From Streptococcus sp. A12 (GTDB taxonomy: Bacteria > Bacillota > Bacilli > Lactobacillales > Streptococcaceae), in NCBI RefSeq assembly GCF_905372335.1, contig NZ_CAJPOU010000010.1, positions 1-43,932 on the forward strand: a stretch of DNA of 43,932 nucleotides, written 5' to 3'. The position numbers and the translations under genes are program-made. Under the pieces are notes generated by a model. That model saw nothing but the letters and a program-made list of their open reading frames with translations, searched no databases and was not told the origin of the DNA. Shown here piece by piece: positions 1 to 7,314 of the stretch (position 1 is its first letter; each line of letters opens with the position of its first letter).

Positions 1-1320
1 TTTATTGTTTTGCTCTAATAGAGTATTTTGTTTAGAATTTGATTGTTTCAGTTCAGAGTAATGAGAGTGTTGTTGCTGAATGGAGAATTCTAGACTTTCA
101 CGCAATTTCTTACCATCATTAGCCAGTTGAGATGAAAGGTTATCAACTGATTGATAAAGATTATTAATGGTGTAGAGCATCTGATCTTGGAATTGATCTG
201 TTTTCATAAGATTGACACTTTCTTTCCATGTATCTGCCCGTCCCTCGTTTAATAACTGCCAAATAACTGATAAACTTTTAGAATCATGATACGATTTTGG
301 TAGTAATGCAATCATACTAGTACCGTTTTCAATTCTATTATTATAGTCTTGCAAAGCCGTAGACAATTTTTCATTTAACTTGAAAACCTTTTTAATTGCT
401 GCTTTAGGGTATCTATTTTTCCAAGCATCAGTTGTTTTTAGCAATTCTATATTCTTATTATAGTCATTAATTAATTTATTTAAATAATCAGTAGGGATTG
501 CATCAGTAATTAATTGGTTATAAACATTCTTTTCAATAAATTCTGATAGAGGCTTATTTGTATACTCTTTTAAGACTGTTTGTGAGTGAATATAACGATC
601 GTTAGCAATCTTTTTAGATTTTGATTCTGCTGAAGGATCTCTTACAAATTTTTCCCAGAGAGAAATAGTTAGTGGACTTGTGATAGTCAATAAAACTGCA
701 AATGCAATTACAAATCCTACAAAGAATGAGAAGGATAAAAATGGATATTCCAAAAATTCCAACGTGACTAGACTAATCAAAGGTTCTAATACCCAATGAA
801 AAAAATGCTCACTACTCATACTGTATACACTCATATAAAAAATATACAACAAAACTAAACCAGATAGCATTGCCGATAGACTTAATGTAAAGAAGCCTGG
901 AGATTTTGTTTTACTAATCTGTTCTTTTGACCAGTCTAAAAAGTATTCAGGATTTTCTGCTTTTAGATTTTCTAAGAATATTTTACTATCATTCTTCCAG
1001 GATTTATCAAGTTTGGCTAAGCGATTTTCAGCCATACTTATATTTTCGTTAATTTTATTATGTATAGCTTCCTCAACATCTTTTTGAGAAAAAGGTAATT
1101 TTTGTCCGATCATTGAGTTTGTTATTTGATATTGAGTTAGCCCGAGATCAAACAGATAGTCATTATACTGTTCTCTTTCTGATGCATAATAATAGTTGTT
1201 CCAAGCTAATTCTACTGGTTTTTTCTCAGCTACAGCCATAGAAATAACATCTTGTAAATGATGATTAGACAAATTATTTAATTGGTGACCTTTTAGGATT
1301 AACTGATTGTTTTCTTCCAT
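1..1320 (-). CDS. Unknown membrane protein, 3' end beyond window
   Basis: An uninterrupted 440-codon frame starts at ATG 1320 and runs off the left edge, so its C-terminus is missing. A GAGGAT ribosome site lies 5 bases before the start. The N-terminal ~140 residues are polar and probably helical, with an NNYYYASEREQYNDYLF stretch. Hydrophobic spans are at about residues 143-166 and 196-220, with a possible third near 178-190. The rest (from ~222) is charged, Q/N/K/E-rich and probably coiled coil. No catalytic motif or family was recognised. It is convergent neither with guaA nor coupled to it: it has its own promoter at 1402-1430 and a 10-base inverted repeat in its leader. Membrane placement is inferred from the hydrophobic spans only. 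Confidence 0.8.
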   Translation of the reverse strand, partial: MEENNQLILKGHQLNNLSNHHLQDVISMAVAEKKPVELAWNNYYYASEREQYNDYLFDLGLTQYQITNSMIGQKLPFSQKDVEEAIHNKINENISMAENRLAKLDKSWKNDSKIFLENLKAENPEYFLDWSKEQISKTKSPGFFTLSLSAMLSGLVLLYIFYMSVYSMSSEHFFHWVLEPLISLVTLEFLEYPFLSFSFFVGFVIAFAVLLTITSPLTISLWEKFVRDPSAESKSKKIANDRYIHSQTVLKEYTNKPLSEFIEKNVYNQLITDAIPTDYLNKLINDYNKNIELLKTTDAWKNRYPKAAIKKVFKLNEKLSTALQDYNNRIENGTSMIALLPKSYHDSKSLSVIWQLLNEGRADTWKESVNLMKTDQFQDQMLYTINNLYQSVDNLSSQLANDGKKLRESLEFSIQQQHSHYSELKQSNSKQNTLLEQNNK

Positions 1321-1351
1321 AATATCCTCGTAAAATTAGTAGATTAATTAT

Positions 1352-1389
1352 AATACTTAACACAAATCTCTTAATGAACGTTAAGTATT
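1352..1389 (-). promoter_or_regulatory. Inverted repeat in leader, candidate operator
   Basis: A perfect 10-base inverted repeat, AATACTTAAC (1352-1361) and GTTAAGTATT (1380-1389), has an 18-base spacer. It sits just downstream of the predicted transcription start of the gene ending at 1320, where a bound repressor would block transcription. An mRNA hairpin is the alternative. The 1321-1674 gap otherwise holds the promoter (1402-1430) and the guaA terminator (1580-1610); nothing else was seen in it. Confidence 0.45.
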
Positions 1390-1401
1390 TATAACATAAT
1401 A

Positions 1402-1430
1402 ACTATAATAAAAATCACATTCTTTGTCAA
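1402..1430 (-). promoter_or_regulatory. Sigma-A promoter for the left-edge membrane gene
   Basis: On the minus strand TTGACA (1425-1430) is followed after 17 bases by TATAGT (1402-1407). The -35 is consensus and the -10 has one mismatch. It points to the start codon at 1320, giving a leader of about 75 bases. Confidence 0.75.
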
Positions 1431-1579
1431 TATCATTAAAAACAACACAACAAAATCCTATCTTTTTATATCTCAAAAATATAAGGGTTCTGTTTGGATT
1501 TTTAACTAAAAACATAAGAAGAATTAGTATCTAGGGTGTTATATTTGATAATAAAATATAGAGCAGTATATAAAATTAA

Positions 1580-1610
1580 GAAAACCATCAAAATAGGTTC
1601 TGATGGTTTC
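1580..1610 (-). terminator. Rho-independent terminator of guaA
   Basis: AAACCATCA and TGATGGTTT (1582-1590 and 1601-1609) form a 9-base stem with a 10-base loop. On the minus strand it is followed by a T-rich stretch. It lies about 65 bases after the guaA stop codon. Confidence 0.65.
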
Positions 1611-1674
1611 CGATCTTTATTCGTAATTATAATGCTGTTTCATTAATTAAATCACATAAATTTAGTACTATATA

Positions 1675-3240
1675 CTATTCCCACTCAACAGTTGCAGGTG
1701 GTTTACTTGTGATATCATAGACGATGCGGTTGACGTGGTCAACTTCGTTTACGATACGTACAGAGATTTTTTGGAGTACTTCCCAAGGGATTTTGGCAAA
1801 GTCAGCTGTCATTCCATCGATAGAAGTGATAGCGCGGATGGCAATGGTATAGTCGTAAGTACGACCATCTCCCATAACACCTACGGAACGAACGCCAGTG
1901 TTAACAGTGAAGTATTGCCAGATATCGCGGTCAAGACCTGCTTTGGCAATTTCTTCACGAAGGATCGCATCGGATTCACGAACAGTTTCAAGTTTCTCTT
2001 CCGTGATTTCACCCATGACACGGATGGCAAGACCTGGACCTGGGAATGGTTGGCGCCATACGATGTGGTCTGGCATACCAAGCTCTGTACCAAGAGCACG
2101 AACCTCATCCTTGTAAAGAGTATTGAGTGGTTCAATCAGCTCGAACTGCATGTCTTCTGGTAGACCACCCACATTGTGGTGAGACTTGATGGTTTGAGCA
2201 GTATCCGTACCTGACTCGATCACGTCTGTATAAAGTGTACCTTGAGCAAGGAATTTCACATCTTTTAGCTTGCTTGCTTCGTCATCAAAGACATAAACAA
2301 ACTCGTTCCCAATAATCTTCCGTTTTTGTTCTGGATCAGACACACCAGCCAATTTATCAAGGAAACGTTTTGCAGCGTCTGCTTTGACGATATTGAGACC
2401 AAACTTACCACCAAGCATATCCATCACTTGGTCAGCTTCTCCCTTACGAAGGAGACCGTGGTCTACAAAGATACAGATCAACTGATCACCGATGGCTTTT
2501 TGGAGAAGAACCCCAACTACAGAAGAGTCAACACCACCTGAAAGTCCGAGGAGAACACGTTTGTCTCCAACCTTTTCACGGATTTGTTTGATTTGCATCT
2601 CGATGAAGTTATCCATAGTCCAGTCACCTTTGGCACCACAGATATTCAAGGCAAAATTACGAAGGATATCATAACCATGTACTGAGTGACGAACCTCTGG
2701 GTGGAATTGGATACCATAGATTTTCTTATCTGGATTTTCAATCGATGCATACGGACAGTCAGCAGAAGTACCTGTACGAACAAAGTCAGCCGGAATTTCT
2801 GTAACAGCATCCCCGTGGCTCATCAAGACCAATTGTTTTTCTGGTGTGCCTGCAAAGAGAGCAGAAGACTCCGTCAAGCTAAGCTCAGATTGACCATATT
2901 CACGGTTACCAGCATCGCCTGCAGGAACAACCTTCCCACCAAGCTTGTGAGTCAATAACTGCATCCCGTAGCAAATCCCTAAAATCGGAATTCCAAGTTC
3001 AAAAATCTCTGGATCAATATCGAAAGATCCTTCTTCATACACTGAGTTTGGTCCGCCTGAAAGAACGATCCCAACTGGATTGATTTCACGCACTTCAGCT
3101 GCAGTAATCTTGTGGCTCTTCAATTCTGAAAAGACACCGATCTCACGAATACGACGAGAGATGAGCTGATTGTACTGGCTACCGTAGTCAAGCACGATGA
3201 TTTTTTCAACATCATGCAAATCAGTTGATAGGTTTGTCAT
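1675..3240 (-). CDS. guaA: GMP synthase (glutamine-hydrolysing)
   Basis: GuaA amidates XMP to GMP using ATP and glutamine, the last step of guanine nucleotide synthesis. The 521-residue length is normal. The N-terminal class I glutamine amidotransferase domain shows the nucleophile motif GICYGMQ near residue 90 and the FHPEVRHS histidine/glutamate motif near 178. The ATP pyrophosphatase P-loop SGGVDSS is near 235. The C-terminal dimerisation domain ends in KPPATVEWE. The start is supported by an AAGGGG site just upstream. The gene is divergent from a GntR-type regulator, and its own promoter has an extended -10. No purine riboswitch was seen upstream. Confidence 0.98.
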   Translation of the reverse strand: MTNLSTDLHDVEKIIVLDYGSQYNQLISRRIREIGVFSELKSHKITAAEVREINPVGIVLSGGPNSVYEEGSFDIDPEIFELGIPILGICYGMQLLTHKLGGKVVPAGDAGNREYGQSELSLTESSALFAGTPEKQLVLMSHGDAVTEIPADFVRTGTSADCPYASIENPDKKIYGIQFHPEVRHSVHGYDILRNFALNICGAKGDWTMDNFIEMQIKQIREKVGDKRVLLGLSGGVDSSVVGVLLQKAIGDQLICIFVDHGLLRKGEADQVMDMLGGKFGLNIVKADAAKRFLDKLAGVSDPEQKRKIIGNEFVYVFDDEASKLKDVKFLAQGTLYTDVIESGTDTAQTIKSHHNVGGLPEDMQFELIEPLNTLYKDEVRALGTELGMPDHIVWRQPFPGPGLAIRVMGEITEEKLETVRESDAILREEIAKAGLDRDIWQYFTVNTGVRSVGVMGDGRTYDYTIAIRAITSIDGMTADFAKIPWEVLQKISVRIVNEVDHVNRIVYDITSKPPATVEWE

Positions 3241-3274
3241 CTTTTCCCCTTCTTCTAGAAAATTCTTTTCCTAT

Positions 3275-3304
3275 ATTCTAACACAAAAGCCCCTTCATTA
3301 CCAA
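3275..3304 (-). promoter_or_regulatory. guaA promoter with extended -10
   Basis: On the minus strand TGTTAGAAT gives an extended -10 (TG at 3282-3283, TAGAAT at 3275-3280). A weak TTGGTA (3299-3304) lies 18 bases upstream. It fires away from the neighbouring regulator gene promoter, within a 138-base shared intergenic region. Confidence 0.55.
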
Positions 3305-3320
3305 CCAAGACTGACTAGGA

Positions 3321-3349
3321 TTGAAGATTTAACAAAATTGCGCTACAAT
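3321..3349 (+). promoter_or_regulatory. Promoter of the GntR regulator gene
   Basis: TTGAAG (3321-3326), a 17-base spacer and TACAAT (3344-3349) lie about 30 bases before the ATG at 3379. Confidence 0.65.
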
Positions 3350-3378
3350 AGGTTATAACACACAGAAAGAGTAGCAAG

Positions 3379-4077
3379 ATGATTCCAGCTTACATACAAA
3401 TTCACGATCAAATTAAAGCCGAAATTGACCAGAAAATCTGGAAAATTGGACAACGCCTCCCTAGTGAGCGGGACTTGGCTGAGAAGTTCCAAGTGAGTCG
3501 CATGACCCTCCGTCAAGCTATTACACTTTTGGTAGAAGAAGGAGTACTGGAGCGCCGTGTTGGTAGTGGTACCTTTGTCGCTAGCACGCGCGTCCAGGAA
3601 AAGATGCGGGGGACGACTAGTTTTACTGAAATCATGAAGGCCCAAGGAAAGATCCCTTCAACACAGGTTATTTCCTACAAACGCACCATTCCTAGCCTTC
3701 AAGAAGTAGATAAGCTTGGTATCGACAAGACTGAAACAATCGTTCGAATGGAACGGGTTCGTTATGCAGATGGTGTACCAGTGGTTTATGAAGTCACCTC
3801 GATTCCAGAAAAATTTATCAAAAACTTCAAACGGGAAGAAGTAACTAGCCATTTCTTCCAAACTTTGGAAGAGCACGGTTATCGTATCGGTAAATCTCAA
3901 CAAACCATCTATGCTCGATTAGCCAAAGAGAAGATTGCTGAATATTTAGAAATCCCCAAAGGACAGGCCATCCTTGGATTGACTCAGATCTCATATTTTG
4001 ATAATGGTATCGCTTTTGAGTATGTAAAGAGCCAATATGTTGGAGAACGCTTTGAGTTTTACTTAGAAAATAATTAG
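3379..4077 (+). CDS. GntR-family regulator, HutC/UTRA subfamily
   Basis: A 232-residue DNA-binding regulator. Residues ~5-70 form the GntR winged helix: RLPSERDLAEKFQVSRMTLR followed by VGSGTFV. Residues ~90-228 look like a UTRA effector-binding domain (fold of chorismate lyase), with LxRVRYADGVPVVYEVTSIP and a C-terminal AFEYVKSQYVGERFEFY. UTRA regulators usually sense sugars, amino sugar phosphates or other small metabolites; the ligand here cannot be read from sequence. It is divergent from guaA, an arrangement familiar from other streptococci, but control of guaA by it is only a guess. The start has little SD (GTAGCAAG) but is the natural N-terminus of the domain. Confidence 0.9.
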   Translation: MIPAYIQIHDQIKAEIDQKIWKIGQRLPSERDLAEKFQVSRMTLRQAITLLVEEGVLERRVGSGTFVASTRVQEKMRGTTSFTEIMKAQGKIPSTQVISYKRTIPSLQEVDKLGIDKTETIVRMERVRYADGVPVVYEVTSIPEKFIKNFKREEVTSHFFQTLEEHGYRIGKSQQTIYARLAKEKIAEYLEIPKGQAILGLTQISYFDNGIAFEYVKSQYVGERFEFYLENN

Positions 4078-4079
4078 AT

Positions 4080-4101
4080 TTACATAATTGATATTACGTA
4101 A
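4080..4101. repeat. TTACATAA-type palindrome, copy 1
   Basis: TTACATAAT (4080-4088) faces ATTACGTAA (4093-4101), a near-perfect dyad starting 3 bases after the regulator stop codon. It belongs to a set of four similar palindromes placed right after stop codons (others at 7214, 12531 and 17835). No T-run follows, so it is not a normal terminator. Confidence 0.5.
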
Positions 4102-4190
4102 TTCACAGAAGTCTTTCGCTAGGAAACATCAATCTAGTTTTAGACCATTTGGAATCTGACTTTCTTGTTTCTCGTGAGTCAAAATAGGTA

Positions 4191-4219
4191 AGTCCCGCTA
4201 GTCTTTGGCGGGCTTTTTT
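4191..4219 (+). terminator. Terminator of the GntR regulator gene
   Basis: CCCGC (4194-4198) pairs with GCGGG (4208-4212) and is followed by CTTTTTT. It ends just before the -10 box that serves ylxM. Confidence 0.65.
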
Positions 4220-4221
4220 GA

Positions 4222-4227
4222 TATAAT
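4222..4227 (+). promoter_or_regulatory. -10 box of ylxM-ffh, implies leaderless mRNA
   Basis: A perfect TATAAT ends 7 bases before the ylxM ATG (4235), so transcription would start at or next to the start codon. No convincing -35 is visible 17 bases upstream (TAGTCT). The only SD-like bases, AAAGG, end one base before the ATG, too close to act as an SD. Confidence 0.5.
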
Positions 4228-4234
4228 GAAAGGT

Positions 4235-4567
4235 ATGGAAATTGAGAAAACCAACCGAATGAATGCGCTCTTTGAGTTTTACGCAGCGCTCTTGACAGAC
4301 AAGCAAATGAATTATATCGAGCTCTATTACGCAGATGACTACAGCTTGGCTGAGATTGCGGAAGAGTTTGGGGTCAGTCGCCAGGCAGTTTATGATAATA
4401 TCAAGCGGACAGAGAAGATTCTAGAGGATTACGAAATGAAGTTGCACATGTACTCGGACTACATTGTACGCAGCCAGATTTTTGATCAGATTTTAGAACG
4501 CTATCCGGAAGATACTTTTCTACAAGAGCAGGTTGAAATTTTATCAAGCATTGATAATCGGGAGTGA
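4235..4567 (+). CDS. ylxM: YlxM family SRP-associated protein (UPF0122)
   Basis: A 110-residue helix-turn-helix protein of the YlxM/P13 family, encoded next to ffh in Firmicutes and linked to signal recognition particle function. The sigma-70 region 4-like helix-turn-helix is seen as YSLAEIAEEFGVSRQAVYDNIKR around residues 40-62. The start MEIEKTNRMN is chosen because it is the conserved N-terminus and gives the usual length; an in-frame ATG nine bases earlier lies over the -10 box. The downstream small gene begins in its stop codon region, and ffh follows, so this is the first gene of a ylxM-ffh operon. Confidence 0.93.
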   Translation: MEIEKTNRMNALFEFYAALLTDKQMNYIELYYADDYSLAEIAEEFGVSRQAVYDNIKRTEKILEDYEMKLHMYSDYIVRSQIFDQILERYPEDTFLQEQVEILSSIDNRE

Positions 4568-4569
4568 TT

Positions 4570-4785
4570 ATGGGCAGTCTGGTCATTTATCAAGGAATAC
4601 CTTGCAAACTATTAGTCGCAGAGGAAGTATTTCCTACTCGACTACAGATTATCTCGCCCAATGATATCTCCAAAGCTATGCAAATAGGTTTTAGCTGTTG
4701 GGGATATCCAAATGAAATCATGAAAGAAGTCACACCCGAAGAACTAGAATGTTTGCAACATTTCGGACGATATCCACTGAATTGA
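4570..4785 (+). CDS. Small unknown protein between ylxM and ffh
   Basis: A 71-codon frame from ATG 4570, with GGGAG five bases ahead; a GTG at 4564 overlapping the ylxM TGA would add two residues. The product is about 8 kDa, soluble in composition, with no signal peptide or membrane span. It starts MGSLVIYQGIPCKLLVAEE and includes GFSCWGYPNEIMKEVTPEEL. No family was recognised. It ends 17 bases before ffh, so it is co-transcribed with SRP genes. A role with SRP is possible only by position. Confidence 0.7.
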   Translation: MGSLVIYQGIPCKLLVAEEVFPTRLQIISPNDISKAMQIGFSCWGYPNEIMKEVTPEELECLQHFGRYPLN

Positions 4786-4802
4786 AAAAATAGGAGAAAA
4801 TA

Positions 4803-6374
4803 ATGGCATTTGAAAGTTTAACCGAACGTTTACAGAACGTCTTTAAAAATCTTCGTAAGAAAGGGAAAATCTCTGAAGCGGATGTCCAAGAGGCAACCAA
4901 AGAGATTCGTCTAGCCCTCTTAGAGGCCGACGTCGCCCTTCCAGTTGTAAAAGACTTTATCAAACGCGTCCGCGAGCGTGCTGTAGGTCATGAAGTCATC
5001 GAAACCCTCAACCCTGCCCAACAAATCGTGAAGATTGTCGATGAAGAATTGACAGCGATTTTGGGTTCAGAAACAGCAGACATTATCAAATCTCCTAAGA
5101 TTCCAACCATTATCATGATGGTCGGTCTTCAAGGGGCTGGTAAAACAACCTTTGCTGGTAAATTGGCCAACAAATTGGTCAAGGAGGAGAACGCACGTCC
5201 TTTAATGATTGCGGCTGATATCTATCGTCCAGCAGCCATTGACCAATTGAAGACGCTTGGTCAGCAGATTAATGTCCCTGTCTTTTCACTTGGTACAGAA
5301 GTCCCTGCAGTGGAGATCGTTCGTCAAGGTTTGGAGCAGGCGAGAGCCAACCACAATGACTATGTCTTAATTGATACAGCCGGTCGTCTGCAAATCGATG
5401 AAAAACTCATGGGCGAATTGCGTGATGTCAAAGCCCTTGCTGAGCCAAATGAAATCCTCTTGGTTGTCGATGCCATGATTGGTCAAGAAGCAGCCAATGT
5501 GGCGCGTGAGTTCAATGAACAACTCGAAGTGACCGGGGTCATCTTGACCAAGATCGATGGGGATACCCGTGGTGGTGCAGCCCTTTCTGTCCGTCAAATT
5601 ACTGGGAAGCCAATCAAATTCACTGGTACTGGTGAAAAAATCACTGATATCGAAACCTTCCACCCAGACCGTATGTCTGGTCGGATCCTCGGTATGGGGG
5701 ATATGCTGACGCTGATCGAGAAGGCTTCTCAAGAATACGATGAGAAACGTTCCCTTGAACTCGCTGAGAAGATGCGGGAAAATACCTTTGACTTCAACGA
5801 TTTCATCGATCAGTTAGACCAAGTTCAAAACATGGGACCAATGGAAGATCTGCTCAAGATGCTTCCAGGTATGGCCAACAACCCAGCCATGAAGAACCTC
5901 AAGGTCGATGAACGAGAAATTGCTCGTAAACGTGCGATCGTATCATCCATGACACCAGCTGAACGGGAAAATCCAGATTTGTTAAATCCAAGCCGTCGTC
6001 GTCGGATTGCGGCTGGTTCAGGAAATAGCTTTGTCGAAGTCAATAAATTCATCAAGGACTTTAACCAAGCCAAACAGATGATGCAAGGCGTCCTCTCTGG
6101 CGATATGAACAAGATGATGAAACAAATGGGGCTCAATCCAAATAACATGCCGAAGAATATGCCTGGTGGAATGCCTGATATGTCTGCCCTTGAAGGCATG
6201 ATGGGACAAGGTGGCATGCCTGATTTGTCAGCTCTTGGTGGAGGCGCTGGAATGCCTGATATGAGCCAAATGTTTGGCGGTGGTCTCAAAGGAAAAGCTG
6301 GTGAATTCATGATGAAACGGGCGATGAACAAGATGGCCAAACAAATGCGCAAAAATAAGAAAAAACGGAAATAA
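4803..6374 (+). CDS. ffh: Signal recognition particle GTPase Ffh (SRP54)
   Basis: Ffh binds 4.5S/scRNA and signal sequences of nascent membrane and secreted proteins and docks with FtsY. The 523 residues show the N domain (1-~90), the G domain with P-loop GLQGAGKTT near 108, DTAGRL near 192 and TKIDGDTRGG near 250, then the methionine-rich M domain. The C-terminus is extended and repetitive: several GMPD(M/L)SAL-like blocks and GG/GM runs between ~440 and 500, ending in a basic RKNKKKRK tail. The start has AGGAG ahead. It is preceded by ylxM and the small gene. Confidence 0.98.
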   Translation: MAFESLTERLQNVFKNLRKKGKISEADVQEATKEIRLALLEADVALPVVKDFIKRVRERAVGHEVIETLNPAQQIVKIVDEELTAILGSETADIIKSPKIPTIIMMVGLQGAGKTTFAGKLANKLVKEENARPLMIAADIYRPAAIDQLKTLGQQINVPVFSLGTEVPAVEIVRQGLEQARANHNDYVLIDTAGRLQIDEKLMGELRDVKALAEPNEILLVVDAMIGQEAANVAREFNEQLEVTGVILTKIDGDTRGGAALSVRQITGKPIKFTGTGEKITDIETFHPDRMSGRILGMGDMLTLIEKASQEYDEKRSLELAEKMRENTFDFNDFIDQLDQVQNMGPMEDLLKMLPGMANNPAMKNLKVDEREIARKRAIVSSMTPAERENPDLLNPSRRRRIAAGSGNSFVEVNKFIKDFNQAKQMMQGVLSGDMNKMMKQMGLNPNNMPKNMPGGMPDMSALEGMMGQGGMPDLSALGGGAGMPDMSQMFGGGLKGKAGEFMMKRAMNKMAKQMRKNKKKRK

Positions 6375-6388
6375 TCGTTTCTAATAAA

Positions 6389-6419
6389 GGGCCTGGAACA
6401 CACTGTTCTGGGTTCTTTT
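6389..6419 (+). terminator. Terminator after ffh
   Basis: CCTGGAACA (6392-6400) pairs with TGTTCTGGG (6404-6412) including G-U pairs, followed by TTCTTTT. It is of moderate strength, so read-through into the hydrolase gene at 6441 is possible. Confidence 0.5.
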
Positions 6420-6440
6420 AGAAACTACTACTAGAGGATC

Positions 6441-7208
6441 ATGTTAAAAAAACTATTTCAACAAGTCATTCGTTTCTTTACAAGATTGTTTTCTTCGCAC
6501 AGCAAGCCCTTTGAATTTCCTAAAGGGTCGAAGAAACCACCGATCAGACCGATTATCTTTGTACCTGGAAGTTCAGCCAGTATCCAGCGATTCAACAGAA
6601 CCATCCGCATGCTCCATCGATTTTCTAGAAAAAAACAGAGTCTCTTAAAAATAAAAGTCAATAAAGATGAGTCTATAGAGATGGAGGGAAGACTGAATAC
6701 AAAAGAGCCGAATCCGATGATTGTGATTGGCTTTGAGAACAATCGAGATGGCTACAGCAATATCAAGCAGCAAATCGAATCCCTTAAGATTGCTTTAACC
6801 TATCTTCTTGATCACTATTATTTTACAGAGTTCAAGGCAGTTGGGCACTCCAATGGTGGACTAGTTTTGACTGGGTTACTGGAAAGTGGCTTTTTAGAAA
6901 AGAAAAAACTGACCGTAAGCAAGCTGGTTATTATTGGTAGTCCTTACCAATTCAATCAAGAAATGTTTTACGATTTTCAAAAATGGAAGCATTGCTTAGA
7001 AAAAGAAGTAGAAGTCCTTAACTTTGTCGGTAGCTTTACTGGGAAATCAGATGGTATCGTCCCTCTTTCTAGTGCACAAGCAGCAAAATCTATTTTTGAG
7101 AAACAAGCCTATACAGAAGTAAATTTAAAAGGACGAAAGGCTCATCATTCAGCTTTACCCACTAATCCAGATCTAGTGAAACAATTAAGTCTATTTTTGA
7201 ATCTATAA
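6441..7208 (+). CDS. DUF915-type alpha/beta hydrolase
   Basis: A 255-residue alpha/beta hydrolase. The N-terminus is basic with a short hydrophobic stretch (LFQQVIRFFTRLF), then PIIFVPGSSAS forms the oxyanion strand-turn near 38-46. The nucleophile elbow is GHSNGG with Ser137. The likely acid is in GKSDGIVPLSS near 210, and the likely histidine in AHHSALP near 236. This layout fits DUF915 hydrolases common in lactic acid bacteria, often with several paralogues per genome; the substrate is unknown. The gene has no clear promoter of its own, so it may depend on read-through from ffh. A terminator hairpin follows its stop codon. Confidence 0.85.
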   Translation: MLKKLFQQVIRFFTRLFSSHSKPFEFPKGSKKPPIRPIIFVPGSSASIQRFNRTIRMLHRFSRKKQSLLKIKVNKDESIEMEGRLNTKEPNPMIVIGFENNRDGYSNIKQQIESLKIALTYLLDHYYFTEFKAVGHSNGGLVLTGLLESGFLEKKKLTVSKLVIIGSPYQFNQEMFYDFQKWKHCLEKEVEVLNFVGSFTGKSDGIVPLSSAQAAKSIFEKQAYTEVNLKGRKAHHSALPTNPDLVKQLSLFLNL

Positions 7209-7210
7209 GT

Positions 7211-7241
7211 AAATTACATAATTTCGGTTATGTAATTTTTT
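7211..7241 (+). terminator. Terminator formed by TTACATAA palindrome, copy 2
   Basis: AAATTACATAA (7211-7221) and TTATGTAATTT (7228-7238) form an 11-base perfect stem with loop TTTCGG, running into T residues. It begins 2 bases after the hydrolase stop codon. It is the only member of the four-copy palindrome set that is a classical terminator. Confidence 0.7.
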
Positions 7242-7250
7242 ATTTGTCTC

Positions 7251-7279
7251 TTGCAATCCTTAAGTAAATATGGTACATT
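7251..7279 (+). promoter_or_regulatory. Promoter of the acetyl esterase gene
   Basis: TTGCAA (7251-7256), a 17-base spacer and TACATT (7274-7279). A cre-like site overlaps the expected start of transcription. Confidence 0.65.
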
Positions 7280-7280
7280 T

Positions 7281-7295
7281 TTGGTAGCGATTACA
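7281..7295 (+). promoter_or_regulatory. cre-like CcpA site
   Basis: TTGGTAGCGATTACA matches the Gram-positive cre consensus WTGNAANCGNWNNCW at all but one fixed position (T for A at 7285). It starts one base after the -10 box and covers the predicted +1, where CcpA binding represses. This fits carbon catabolite repression of a carbohydrate esterase. Confidence 0.5.
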
Positions 7296-7314
7296 CATAC
7301 TTAAGGAGGATTTT

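Noticed and set aside
3241..3378. Purine riboswitch upstream of guaA
   Set aside because: The gap is only 138 bases, shared with a divergent promoter, and shows no guanine-aptamer core or terminator/antiterminator.
5825..6403. Long antisense ORF opposite ffh
   Set aside because: It mirrors the codon pattern of the Met/Gly-rich ffh end; no start signals or conserved motif.
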